This document shows positions 27,191 to 35,026 of a stretch of DNA of 64,000 bases, one piece after another. Positions within the stretch are counted from its first letter, which is position 1. Each line of letters opens with the position of its first letter. The DNA is taken from contig NZ_BOMH01000002.1 in the NCBI RefSeq assembly GCF_016862095.1, positions 248,001-312,000 on the forward strand, in the 5' to 3' direction. The DNA is from Actinoplanes cyaneus (GTDB taxonomy: Bacteria; Actinomycetota; Actinomycetes; Mycobacteriales; Micromonosporaceae). The notes under the pieces were generated by a model that had not been told where the DNA came from, did no database searches, and saw nothing but the letters and a program-made list of their open reading frames with translations. Made by a program: the position numbers and the translations under genes.

Positions 27191-27290
27191 TCAGGAACGG
27201 TCGGGGACGCTGACCAGCGAGCGCGGCCGCTGATCAGGAACGGTCGGGGACGCTGACCAGCGAGGCCCCTGATCAGGAACGGTCAGGAAC
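27146..27290. repeat. 43-bp tandem repeat spanning two convergent gene ends
   Basis: Units begin GATCAGGAACGGTC at 27146, 27189, 27232 and 27271. The first two are 43 bp, the third 39 bp with the end shortened to GAGGCCCCT, and the fourth is truncated and merges into a shorter GGTCAGGAAC repeat. Unit 1 codes the end of the YunG-like protein and the last unit contains the stop of the convergent AraC gene. The units also carry a terminator-like hairpin. Confidence 0.9.
27167..27194. terminator. Hairpin at the YunG-like stop, repeated in tandem
   Basis: CTGATCAGCG (27167-27176) pairs perfectly with CGCTGATCAG (27185-27194) around an 8-base loop AGCGCGGC; the YunG-like TGA is in the right arm. 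The second tandem unit makes the same hairpin with one mismatch at 27210-27237. As the flanking genes converge, these could terminate both. Confidence 0.55.
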
Positions 27291-28272
27291 GGTCGCGCAG
27301 GGTCGCGGACGGGGAGACGCCGAAACGGGCGCGATAGGCCCCGGCGAAGCGACCCAGATGCGTGAAGCCCCAGTGGTACGCGACCTCGCTGACACTCGCG
27401 GTGCCCGGGTCCGCGCGGGTCAGCTCGGCGTGCACGCCGTCCAGGCGCAGGCGCCGCAGGTACGTCATCGGGGACATGCCGACGTGCTGACGGAACGCGT
27501 CCTGCAGGACCCGGACCCCGACCCCGGCGATCGCCGCCAGTTCCCGCGACGTGTACGCCCGGGCCGGCGCGGCGTGCATGGCGTCCAGCGCGCGCTTGAC
27601 GGTCCGCGGACGGTACGGCCCCTGCAGCCCGGCCGGCTCCTCGCCGTACGGGTGCTCGACCGTCAGCGCCAGCCCGCTGACCACCAGATCGCGCCAGCGG
27701 GCCGCCATCCGTGGCTGGCTGGCCAGGCCGTCCGCACCGCGCAACTCGGCGAGCAGCAGGCGGACCAGCGCCACCCACGTGCGCCCGGGCCCGTCGATCA
27801 GGTCGAAACTCGCGCCGAGCAGCAGCGGTGAGACCACCTGCTGGTCGAGCGCGGCGTCGAGCTCGCGTTCCAGGGCGGCACGGTCGACCTTCACGCTGAG
27901 CAGCCGGCACGAGCCGGGCCACTCCAGCTCGATGTGCCCGATGGGCCGGAAGACGGCGGCCCGGGTCGGGTCGGCGAGCACCATCGCGCCGTGGTGCCGG
28001 GAGCGGAGCACCCCGGTCAGCGGGACCAGCACGTGGTACGCCGTCTCCAGGTCCCCGATCGAGACCCTGATGTCGGTGCCGTAGCCGACCTCGCCGACCG
28101 TGATCGGCCCGAGCTCCACCACGTCGGCGCTGAAGTCGAACCGGCCGGGGTCACCGACCGGTTCGATCCGCAGTGGCGCGTAGTAGAGCTTGCGGCAGAA
28201 GGCGCGGGCCTCCTCCACGTCGGTGGTGTGCAGCGCGACGTGGACCGGGACATCGACCGGGAGGCCCGCCAT
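27283..28272 (-). CDS. AraC-family regulator with AraC_binding_2-type sensor
   Basis: 329 residues with the same layout as the gene at 8673: N-terminal sensor (TTDVEEARAFCRKLYYAPLR, then YHVLVPLTGVLRSRHHG) and C-terminal AraC domain (ELAAIAGVGVRVLQDAFRQH, VGMSPMTYLRRLRL, VAYHWGFTHLGRFAGAYRAR). ATG 28272 lies 9 bp after the stop of the His-rich gene, so it may be the last gene of the DUF4331 operon and could sense whatever that operon handles. Its final codons (RDRS) and stop fall in the 43-bp tandem repeat. Confidence 0.9.
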   Translation of the reverse strand: MAGLPVDVPVHVALHTTDVEEARAFCRKLYYAPLRIEPVGDPGRFDFSADVVELGPITVGEVGYGTDIRVSIGDLETAYHVLVPLTGVLRSRHHGAMVLADPTRAAVFRPIGHIELEWPGSCRLLSVKVDRAALERELDAALDQQVVSPLLLGASFDLIDGPGRTWVALVRLLLAELRGADGLASQPRMAARWRDLVVSGLALTVEHPYGEEPAGLQGPYRPRTVKRALDAMHAAPARAYTSRELAAIAGVGVRVLQDAFRQHVGMSPMTYLRRLRLDGVHAELTRADPGTASVSEVAYHWGFTHLGRFAGAYRARFGVSPSATLRDRS

Positions 28273-28281
28273 CGTCCCACC

Positions 28282-28659
28282 CTAGACCGTCAGGAGCGTC
28301 CTTCCGGGTACGGCGTTCTCGGGCCAGGTGAACTGGGCGACCGCGCCACCGCGCACGTCCAGCTCGGTCAGCGGCTCGTCGCCGTCGCCCCAGACCGCGT
28401 ACCGGCCCTCGGCGAGATTGTCGATGACCACGCAGTACGTGACGCCGCCGCGCACGTAGCGGGCCCGGACGGCGGCGTGCTGCCGCTGATCGGGGGCGCC
28501 GGCCGGGCTGATCTCGATCTCGTGGCCGTGGAACCGGGCCGGGGTGTCGATGATCAGCGCGCCGATCGTGCCGCCGATGTTCAGCATCACCGTCCCCTGC
28601 CCCGAGGGCGCGAGAGTGTGGTGGTGATGCGGATGCCCGTGGTCGTGAGAGTGCGTCAT
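28282..28659 (-). CDS. His-rich small protein in DUF4331 operon
   Basis: 125 residues from ATG 28659, overlapping the DUF4331 stop as ATGA. The N-terminus is a metal-binding-like run, MTHSHDHGHPHHHH, followed by a beta-rich domain (TVMLNIGGTIGALIIDTPAR, YCVVIDNLAEGRYAVWGDGD, AVAQFTWPENAVPGR). No signal peptide or membrane helix. The frame is open far upstream inside the DUF4331 gene but that is a shadow. I do not know the family; the His run suggests Zn, Ni, Co or Cu binding. Confidence 0.82.
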   Translation of the reverse strand: MTHSHDHGHPHHHHTLAPSGQGTVMLNIGGTIGALIIDTPARFHGHEIEISPAGAPDQRQHAAVRARYVRGGVTYCVVIDNLAEGRYAVWGDGDEPLTELDVRGGAVAQFTWPENAVPGRTLLTV

Positions 28660-30050
28660 GCCGGCACCGAGAATCCGTCGAACGGCGTACCCAGGTAGGG
28701 GAACTTCTTCAGCAGGCCGGAGCTGACGTTCTTGATGCTCAGTCCCTGCTCGACGAGCGCGGCCGCGGCGTCCGGCTTGAAGTCCTTGTTCACCAGCGGC
28801 ACGGTGACGCCGGCGATCGCCCGCAGCGAGATGGAGACCACGTCGTCGGCGATCCGGCGCCCGTTCGGGAAGCCGGCCACGTCCCCGCCGACCACGCCGA
28901 ACGCGTTCTCCTTCTTCGCCGGCGGGATCGCCGTGTTCAGCCGCAGCATGTCGGCCTGCAGCTCGCCGGTGTTGTTCTGGAAGCCGTCGATCAGGCCGCT
29001 CGGGATGCCGGTGAGCAGGATCGCGAGCAGGTCCGCCCGGTCCTTCTTCTCCTTGTTGAGCGCGGCCAGGTTGTCGAACAGGCCCGGGTAGAGCACCGGC
29101 AGCAGCCCGCCCAGTTCCGGGGTGGCCACGAACTCGGCGAACTTCTTGTCCTCGCTCGGCGGCAGGCTGTTCCACTTGTCCTTCTGCGCCATCGGGACGA
29201 TGACCTCGTTGAACAGCGGGTTGCCGAGCCGCGACACCTGGACCTGCGGGCCCACGTACACGTCGGCGTTCTTGTTGTCGCCGTTGCGGACCTGCACCTG
29301 CCGGCGGCTGGCCGACGTCCACACGCCGATCACCGCGCCGGCGTCACTGGCCTTGACCCGCTTCTTGCCGTCCCGGCGGACCATGTCCAGCGGGATCTTG
29401 ATCGCGATGCTGTGCACGTTGGTCTGGTCGGTCGCGTTGACCGCCTTGCCGGCGTAGTTGAACAGCTTCTGGCCGACCAGGTGCTTGTCCTGGAACGGGC
29501 GCAGCGTGGCCAGGTCGAAGATCGCGCCGAGGTCGACGAAGAACGCGTCGGCGCGCTGGCCGGCGAAGACCGTCTCGCGGCTCTTCAGCTTGTGCACCGC
29601 GTCGGCGGCGAGCTTCTCGTAGTTCGGGATGGAGACCTTGCCGACGTTGCACGGCGGGCAGGGCAGCTTCTTGGCGAGCACGGTCTGCTTGCCGTGGCTG
29701 TCGACCTTGGTCACCGAGAAGAACTGCCGCCGGTTCCAGTTCTCGCTGTCCAGCGATTCGATCTGGCCGGTGTTGTAGAGGAACGTCCGGTCGTTGCGCA
29801 GCTCGGTCACGAAGCGGAACTGGTAGGTGACGTCCGGGCGGGCGTCGCCGTTCGCGTCGATGTGAATCTCGTAGAGCACGTCGTCGCCGAACTCGAAGAA
29901 GTTCGGGCCGCTCGCCGGAATCTGCAACGGGACGTAATTCGCGATGATGGTGACCGTGTCCGGATCGTCGGGGCTGACGAACGCGTACAGGTCGGAACTG
30001 TCGGCAACCGGGTCCTTGCTGATTTCCGGCGCTTCGCGGTGAGAAGACAT
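28656..30050 (-). CDS. DUF4331 family protein
   Basis: 464 residues beginning MSSHREAPEISKDPVADSSD-LYAFVSPDD, the hallmark start of DUF4331. A repeated beta-rich fold follows, with ANGDARPDVTYQFRF and a CPPCNVGK motif near residue 130. No signal peptide, although many relatives are exported. Function unknown in the family. A GGAGG site precedes the ATG at 30050. It lies between a small Tat-like exported protein and the His-rich protein in one operon (19 bp and -4 bp spacing). Confidence 0.92.
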   Translation of the reverse strand: MSSHREAPEISKDPVADSSDLYAFVSPDDPDTVTIIANYVPLQIPASGPNFFEFGDDVLYEIHIDANGDARPDVTYQFRFVTELRNDRTFLYNTGQIESLDSENWNRRQFFSVTKVDSHGKQTVLAKKLPCPPCNVGKVSIPNYEKLAADAVHKLKSRETVFAGQRADAFFVDLGAIFDLATLRPFQDKHLVGQKLFNYAGKAVNATDQTNVHSIAIKIPLDMVRRDGKKRVKASDAGAVIGVWTSASRRQVQVRNGDNKNADVYVGPQVQVSRLGNPLFNEVIVPMAQKDKWNSLPPSEDKKFAEFVATPELGGLLPVLYPGLFDNLAALNKEKKDRADLLAILLTGIPSGLIDGFQNNTGELQADMLRLNTAIPPAKKENAFGVVGGDVAGFPNGRRIADDVVSISLRAIAGVTVPLVNKDFKPDAAAALVEQGLSIKNVSSGLLKKFPYLGTPFDGFSVPA

Positions 30051-30068
30051 TGTTGGTGTTCCTCCGGA

Positions 30069-30344
30069 TCAGCGAGCGGCCTTGAGCAGCTGGGCAACGA
30101 GTTTCTTGTCGGTCACGGTCTTCTTCGAGCCGCCGGAGAAGACGTCGATCTCGCCCTTCTTGGCGTCCCGGACCGAGATGACCAGGGGGGATCCGTCCGA
30201 GGACGACGTGGTCTCGTTCTCCGAGGCGAGGCTGAGCCCGGCAACCGAGGCGGCCGACACGCCGACACCTGCGGCGGTCAGCGCGAGCATCCTCCGGCGA
30301 TTGAACCGCGGGAACGCCTGGGCACGGTAGCGACTACGACTCAT
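30069..30344 (-). CDS. Small exported/anchored protein with twin-Arg-like leader
   Basis: 91 residues from ATG 30344 with AAAGG upstream. The N-terminus has FNRRRMLALTAAGVGVSAASVAGLSLA, a hydrophobic segment after a triple Arg that resembles a Tat or lipid-free signal anchor. The mature part is short, Ser/Lys/Asp-rich (LVISVRDAKKGEIDVFSGGS). First gene of the DUF4331 operon. No named family recognised; similar short proteins with an FSG-K motif might carry a cofactor or bind a partner, but I cannot show it. The 137-bp spacer upstream likely holds the promoter. Confidence 0.75.
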   Translation of the reverse strand: MSRSRYRAQAFPRFNRRRMLALTAAGVGVSAASVAGLSLASENETTSSSDGSPLVISVRDAKKGEIDVFSGGSKKTVTDKKLVAQLLKAAR

Positions 30345-30481
30345 GCTGGGCCTTTCGTCTGTTGGGGGGCCGGACGGGCGTTGCATTGTCGACGCCGGTG
30401 ATTACGTGATTGGAGATCCAGGAGTTCAAAACTTTTTCCAGGTACCTCTCAGGACCCCGAGATAGGGGCGTTATTGGCTGC

Positions 30482-31399
30482 TCAGAGCCCTGAACGCCGG
30501 CGACGGCCGACGAGCGCGACCAGAAGCGCGACCACCCCCGCACCTAGCGCTGCGCCGATCATCCAGTGACCCGCAGTGATCGAGGACTTCTCCTCCGGTG
30601 AGGTGGCCGCGGCGAGAACCGGGTCGGCGGTGGACTCCGCGGCCGGCTCGGCGGCAGGCGCGGCCATGGACGCCTCCGGCGCCGGGGAACTGGTCCGCAC
30701 CGGCGCGGTCCGCACCGGCGCGGCCTTCTTGGTGGCCGCCGCCGACGGGGCCGCGGGCGCCGACGAGGCCACGGGCGCGGCCGGGAAGACCAGATCGGAG
30801 CAGGAGTAATAGGTGTCCGGGGTGCTGGAGGTCTCCCACACCACGTAGAGCAGCTGCCGCCCGGTCCGCTGCGGCAGCGTCACCGACATCCGGTACGACC
30901 CACCGGTCAGCGGCGGGTCGGTGAACGTCCCGATCGGCTTGCTCCCCAGGTCGTCCCAGGTCAGGCGCTTCGACGGGTCGTAGCCCGGCCGGGTCAGGAA
31001 GACCCGGAACTGACCCTGGTGCGGGATCGTTCCCTCGTACGAGATCGGAAGCTTCTGCCCTGACTTCACGCTCGTCGACGGGAAGTCGTCGCGGGGCAGG
31101 TCGAGTCCCTTGTAGTTGTCGAGACCGCCGCTGCACAGCTTGCCGTCCGGCACGGCCTTCCGATCGTTGCCGTTCACGTTCGCGATCCGCAGGTTGTCGA
31201 ACGCCCCGATGAACCCGTTCGTGGCGACCTTGGCCGCCTTGCACGCCGCCGCCGACGTCTTGATCCCGTTGCCCGCGCAGGCGGCCGACCTGCTGATCGG
31301 CGTGATCGGGGCGCCGTGCGCCGAGGCGGGCGGGGACGGCAGGGCGACAGTGGCCGCCGCGGTGAGCAGAGCGGCGGCACAGAGGCGGCGGACGGACAC
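30482..31399 (-). CDS. Membrane-anchored lytic polysaccharide monooxygenase (AA10)
   Basis: 305 residues. Signal peptide 1-27 ends in PPASA and the mature protein begins HGAPITPISR, so His28 is the first ligand of the copper histidine brace; the second is probably His127 in GTIPHQGQFRVFL. TYYSCSDLVF closes the catalytic domain at about residue 207. An Ala/Pro/Thr-rich linker (about 212-270) leads to a membrane helix (WMIGAALGAGVVALLVALV) and a basic tail RRRRSGL. AA10 enzymes cleave chitin or cellulose oxidatively. Surface anchoring rather than secretion with a binding module is unusual. Confidence 0.92.
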   Translation of the reverse strand: MSVRRLCAAALLTAAATVALPSPPASAHGAPITPISRSAACAGNGIKTSAAACKAAKVATNGFIGAFDNLRIANVNGNDRKAVPDGKLCSGGLDNYKGLDLPRDDFPSTSVKSGQKLPISYEGTIPHQGQFRVFLTRPGYDPSKRLTWDDLGSKPIGTFTDPPLTGGSYRMSVTLPQRTGRQLLYVVWETSSTPDTYYSCSDLVFPAAPVASSAPAAPSAAATKKAAPVRTAPVRTSSPAPEASMAAPAAEPAAESTADPVLAAATSPEEKSSITAGHWMIGAALGAGVVALLVALVGRRRRSGL

Positions 31400-31533
31400 G
31401 GGACACTCCCAGGCATGTCACACGACCGGGACGTTCCCGGTCACCCGGGGATACGCAGATCCGGCACCGCTCGTTCAGTGACGGCTGGGCTGTGATTGCA
31501 TGGCTAGGCCAGTATCACCATCCTGGAGGATTC

Positions 31534-31902
31534 ATGAACAAGCCCGACGTCGGTCACATCCCCGACGAAGCGCCCGCCGATCTCGTGATCGAGGACATCG
31601 TCGAGGGCACCGGCCCGGAGGCCAAGCCCGGCGAGTTCGTCAGCGTTCACTACGTGGGCGTCGCCCAGTCCACGGGCAAGGAGTTCGACGCCTCCTACAA
31701 CCGCGGTGAGGCACTCGGCTTCCGCGTCGGTGGCCAGCAGGTCATCGCCGGGTGGGACCAGGGCGTCGCCGGGATGAAGGTCGGCGGCCGTCGCAAGCTC
31801 ACCATCCCGCCGCACCTGGGGTACGGCGCGGCCGGCGCGGGCGGCGTGATCAAGCCGAACGAGACCCTGATCTTCGTGGTGGACCTGGTCGAGGTCCACT
31901 GA
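31534..31902 (+). CDS. FKBP-type peptidyl-prolyl isomerase
   Basis: 122-residue single-domain FKBP: VSVHYVGVAQSTGKEFDASY, VIAGWDQGVAGMKVGGRRKL, IPPHLGYGAAG and LIFVVDLVEVH are all present and in order. ATG 31534 with GGAGGA just upstream; the frame is open earlier without a site. Cytosolic prolyl isomerase/chaperone. Monocistronic, followed by a strong hairpin shared with the convergent gene. Confidence 0.95.
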   Translation: MNKPDVGHIPDEAPADLVIEDIVEGTGPEAKPGEFVSVHYVGVAQSTGKEFDASYNRGEALGFRVGGQQVIAGWDQGVAGMKVGGRRKLTIPPHLGYGAAGAGGVIKPNETLIFVVDLVEVH

Positions 31903-31918
31903 CGCGGCAGTAGGTTCC

Positions 31919-31951
31919 GGCCCGTGGATCGCGACGCGTGATCCACGGGCC
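31919..31951. terminator. Bidirectional hairpin between FKBP and coiled-coil gene
   Basis: GGCCCGTGGATC (31919-31930) and GATCCACGGGCC (31940-31951) form a perfect 12-bp stem with a 9-base loop, 17 bp after the FKBP stop and 6 bp before the convergent gene's stop (31958). Confidence 0.8.
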
Positions 31952-31957
31952 GTGAGC

Positions 31958-32602
31958 CTACGGCCGGGGGTCGTCCCCGGGCCCCTGCAACAACCCGGAC
32001 AGTCCCTCGGCCGCCTCGGCCTCCAGCCGCGCGACGGCGGCCTCCTCCTCGGCGATCCGGGCCTCCTCGGCCAGGACCTCGGCGGCCACCTCGGCCACGT
32101 GCGCGTTGCGCCGCTCCGCGACCGCCTCGAGCAGCGACTCCTCGTAACGCCGCTTGGCCTCAGCGATCTCCCGGTCCATCCGCTCGACCTCGGACTCGTC
32201 CGGCCGGGTGTGCTGCCAGATCCGGTTCAGCTGATCCACCGAGAGATCACCCCGGCGGTACGCCTCCAGAGCCGCCCGTTCGACGAGCGTGCGGCTCTCG
32301 TCCTTCGGGCCGGTCCACGCGTCCCACCGCGCCTGCTGGTAGTGCTCCTCGGCCTCGTCGCGCACATCGTTCGCCTCGGTGGCCCGCTCCCGCGCCGCGT
32401 CCGCGGCCTGCACCGCGCGCTGTGCCGCAGCCCACACCTCGCCGGCGCCGCTCTCCAACTCCACCACCTCCGGAGCCGGCTCGGGCGCCGCGGGTGCGGC
32501 CGAGCGACGGCCGGCGACGATCGCCATCCCGCCCAGCGCTAGCACGGCGAACAGCAGCAGCGCCACCGAGATCTGCGCTGCCTCGATCCCCGTTCCACTC
32601 AC
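31958..32602 (-). CDS. Membrane-anchored coiled-coil protein, unknown function
   Basis: 214 residues. One N-terminal membrane helix (SVALLLFAVLALGGMAIVAG, about 12-31), a short Pro/Ala linker, then long Glu/Ala/Arg-rich helices (about 48-205) that read as coiled coil, e.g. RMDREIAEAKRRYEESLLEA. WDAWTGPKDESRTLVERAAL is a less repetitive middle segment. GTG start at 32602. I cannot name the family; the layout suits a cytoplasmic-side scaffold. Confidence 0.85.
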   Translation of the reverse strand: MSGTGIEAAQISVALLLFAVLALGGMAIVAGRRSAAPAAPEPAPEVVELESGAGEVWAAAQRAVQAADAARERATEANDVRDEAEEHYQQARWDAWTGPKDESRTLVERAALEAYRRGDLSVDQLNRIWQHTRPDESEVERMDREIAEAKRRYEESLLEAVAERRNAHVAEVAAEVLAEEARIAEEEAAVARLEAEAAEGLSGLLQGPGDDPRP

Positions 32603-32629
32603 GCCCCTCGACGCTAGTAGAAATGCGAA

Positions 32630-32749
32630 TCAACCGCACATCGAAGGCGCACCCGTGAACTCCCGCGGCACGGGCCGGGCAGAGCCCCGGAACTCGTCCC
32701 GGGGCTCGGGTTCCGGGGCGGGCGGCCACGGCTCGTCGATCGGGATCAC
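32630..32749 (-). CDS. Possible 39-residue protein coupled to the lipoprotein gene
   Basis: GTG at 32749 overlaps the lipoprotein stop as GTGA, a common coupling signal in this window. The peptide VIPIDEPWPPAPEPEPRDEF then RGSARPVPREFTGAPSMCG is Pro/Glu-rich with no fold. It could be real, or chance coding in the spacer. Coupling is the only positive evidence. Confidence 0.4.
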   Translation of the reverse strand: MIPIDEPWPPAPEPEPRDEFRGSARPVPREFTGAPSMCG

Positions 32750-33609
32750 CGGGCCCCCTTCAGCGCGGCGCACCCGCCGGTCTCCTCCGGGAGCAGCGGA
32801 CGGAACGTGACCCGCCACTGCTTGCCGCCGGAGGTCCACGGGGTGAGCTGGTTCGCCTTCTCGGCGGCCGCCTGCACGAGGTCCTTCGCGGCGCCGGTGA
32901 CCGCGACGCAGTGCAGCCCGGTGCCGGGGTTCAGCTCCTCACCCGGCAGCGCCGGGCCGGGCCAGGCCCTCTCCTCCTGCTTCGCGTCGCCCGGCACATA
33001 CTGTTCGACCAGGGCCACCAGGGTCACCGGCCGGTAGGCAGCCGGCGCGGGCGAACCGGTCTCGGCGGCGAACCCGGTCAGCGCGTCGGCGTAGGCGACG
33101 AGCTTCTTCCGGGCGGCACGCTGATCGGCGGTCAGGTTCGGGTCGTCGGGCCGCGCCTGGCGCAGGGCGTTGACCCGTACCGTCTCGGTCCGGCCCTGAG
33201 ACGTGGCGGTGATCACCGTGTCCGGGATGTCGGTGATGCCGGGCGTCCCGAGATCGGCACCGGACTTCACGCCGGCCTTCAGGGCGTCGTCGGCCCACTG
33301 CTGAGCCCGTGCCGGAGTGATCTGCGCGACCAGCACGTTGGGCAGCGCCGGGCCCGGATGGATCATCGGCACCGGACCGTTGCTGATCACCCGCCCGTCC
33401 GCGTAGACGGTGATGTCGGGCAACCGGCCGTAGGCATAGTTGGCGGGGACGAAGCCGCCCTCCTGCGCGATGCGGACCAGGACGGCAGGGGTGGCGGCGG
33501 CACTCTCGGTGACCGGTTCGGCGGCGGAACCGGCTTCGCCCGGGCGGGCACACCCGGCCATCAGGATCAGGGGGACGGCGGCGGTCAGAAGGCCGCGGGT
33601 TCGGGTCAT
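32746..33609 (-). CDS. Lipoprotein, unknown function
   Basis: 287 residues. Lipoprotein signal with lipobox LMAGC (Cys about residue 20). The mature domain includes GGFVPANYAYGRLPDITVYA and QWADDALKAGVKSGADLGTP, with ITDIPDTVITATSQGRTETV and a C-terminal GKQWRVTFRPLLPEETGGCA. This looks like a beta-rich extracytoplasmic domain; I do not recognise a named family. ATG at 33609. Downstream coupling to a tiny frame (32749) is possible. The spacer 33610-33711 has no clear feature. Confidence 0.85.
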   Translation of the reverse strand: MTRTRGLLTAAVPLILMAGCARPGEAGSAAEPVTESAAATPAVLVRIAQEGGFVPANYAYGRLPDITVYADGRVISNGPVPMIHPGPALPNVLVAQITPARAQQWADDALKAGVKSGADLGTPGITDIPDTVITATSQGRTETVRVNALRQARPDDPNLTADQRAARKKLVAYADALTGFAAETGSPAPAAYRPVTLVALVEQYVPGDAKQEERAWPGPALPGEELNPGTGLHCVAVTGAAKDLVQAAAEKANQLTPWTSGGKQWRVTFRPLLPEETGGCAALKGAR

Positions 33610-33711
33610 AACGGGTTCGACGAGACGATCCGCCCACCGGTTCCGCCCCGGCGCGACAAACCCGCCGAAAGGATGGATCTTGCGGCCCGGCTCATCCCCT
33701 GGAGAACCCGA

Positions 33712-33921
33712 TCACGGTACGACGCGCGCACTCCTGCCGAGCACCGACACCACGTCGCCGGGGTGCAGCTGGCGTCCCCGCCGGGTGTCCACCTCACCGT
33801 TCACCGTGACATCGCCGGACGCGATCAGGATCTTGCCCTCGCCCCCGGTGTCGATGAGGTCGGCCAGCTTGAGGAACTGGCCCAGCCGGATCATGTCGCC
33901 GTCGATCGGCACGTCGCGCAT
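33712..33921 (-). CDS. S4-domain RNA-binding protein
   Basis: 69 residues from ATG 33921 (MRDVPIDGDMIRLGQFLKLA); the frame is open upstream but gains only Arg/Gly-rich sequence. The S4 fold is covered entirely: IRLGQFLKLADLIDTGGEGK, ASGDVTVNGEVDTRRGRQL and HPGDVVSV. This is the YbcJ/YaaA-like stand-alone S4 group, likely binding rRNA or stalled ribosomes. Cytosolic. Confidence 0.88.
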   Translation of the reverse strand: MRDVPIDGDMIRLGQFLKLADLIDTGGEGKILIASGDVTVNGEVDTRRGRQLHPGDVVSVLGRSARVVP

Positions 33922-34109
33922 CCGGACATCATCCGGCACCGCGGCCCGTGCTCCGACGGCAGGGCGGCGACCGTGTCCCCGGCCACGCGGCGGCAGTCCG
34001 GGCCCCACGGTCGTGCCCCGGCGACACGACGGGCGACCGCGCTGAAAAGAACTCGAAAACTTTCTGACGGCTGTTGAACCATCGGGGCCCGTGATCCGAA
34101 CTAACCTCC

Positions 34110-34934
34110 GTGAGGTATTCGGTAACAGCGCTCACCTTCGTGACGGCCGCCGGGGTGCTCGGCGTGACGGCCGGCCCGGCGTATGCCGACGTCACCGTCA
34201 GCCCGGCCAGCGTGCCACAGGGCAGTGGGCAGAACCTGACCTACCACTACGTCAACGACGGTACCCAGCCGGTGTCGCAGGTGACGCTGCTGATCCCGGC
34301 GGACAGCCCGATCGCCGAGGTCTATCCGCTCTCGGTCGACGACTGGGCGCCGAAGATCGACTACCAGCAGCTCACCGAGCCGCTGAAGACGATCCACGGC
34401 GGCACCCCGGTCACCGAGGCGCCGAAGTCCATCACGTGGATCGCGATGGCCGGCAAGGAGATCAAGCCGGGCGGCGCGGCCGACCTCAGCGTCGCGCTGG
34501 GCCCCCTGCCCACGCTCAGCTCGATCACGTTCTCACTGACCGGCAGGTACGCCGACGGCAAGGACGCGCCCGCGATGACCACGAGCCTGGCGCTCACCCC
34601 GGACCCGGACGGCTCGATCGCCGCGGCCGGTCACGCGGCCCACGGCGACGCCGGCCCAGCCGCCGGCGAGGACGCGGTCTTCCAGCAGGCGGTCGCCGAA
34701 GCCGAGGACGACGCCCGCGGCGGTTCGGCCTTCGCCGTGGCCGGCTGGGTGGTCGCGCTCCTGGCGCTGCTCGGCGCCGGCGTGATGATCCTCCGCAACC
34801 GCCACCGCGCCGAGGAGCCCGACGAGTCCCCCGCGCCGGAGGACGAGAGCAGCTCGTCGGGCGGCACGCCCGACGCGGAGGCCGACTCCGGCAAGGAGCC
34901 GGTGGCGGCCGGTCGCTGGAGCCTCAAGGGCTGA
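34110..34934 (+). CDS. YcnI-like (DUF1775) membrane-anchored protein
   Basis: 274 residues. Signal peptide 1-26 ends AGPAYA and the mature protein starts DVTVSPASVPQGSGQNLTYH, matching the YcnI/DUF1775 domain (to about 165, with SVDDWAPKIDYQQL). YcnI proteins bind copper through an N-terminal His and a Trp; here the position of that His is occupied by Asp (DVTVSP), although the Trp is present. A His/Ala linker, a membrane helix (about 218-235) and an acidic Ser/Glu tail follow. GTG start at 34110, no obvious ribosome site. No copC/copD neighbours, so copper handling is uncertain. Confidence 0.85.
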   Translation: MRYSVTALTFVTAAGVLGVTAGPAYADVTVSPASVPQGSGQNLTYHYVNDGTQPVSQVTLLIPADSPIAEVYPLSVDDWAPKIDYQQLTEPLKTIHGGTPVTEAPKSITWIAMAGKEIKPGGAADLSVALGPLPTLSSITFSLTGRYADGKDAPAMTTSLALTPDPDGSIAAAGHAAHGDAGPAAGEDAVFQQAVAEAEDDARGGSAFAVAGWVVALLALLGAGVMILRNRHRAEEPDESPAPEDESSSSGGTPDAEADSGKEPVAAGRWSLKG

Positions 34935-34975
34935 GACAAGACTCCCCCGCAGGGCAGGGTCCTTGCAGCGGGAAA

Positions 34976-34997
34976 CCTCACGCGGGTGGGCGTGAGG
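34976..34997 (+). terminator. Hairpin downstream of the YcnI-like gene
   Basis: CCTCACGC/GCGTGAGG, 8-bp perfect stem with a 6-base loop GGGTGG, 41 bp after the stop codon. Confidence 0.55.
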
Positions 34998-35026
34998 CAG
35001 TCGGGTGAGGCGCGTGGGGCGCTGAT

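Noticed and set aside
27146..27290. Possible CRISPR array
   Set aside because: Units are contiguous without unique spacers, and no cas genes are near.
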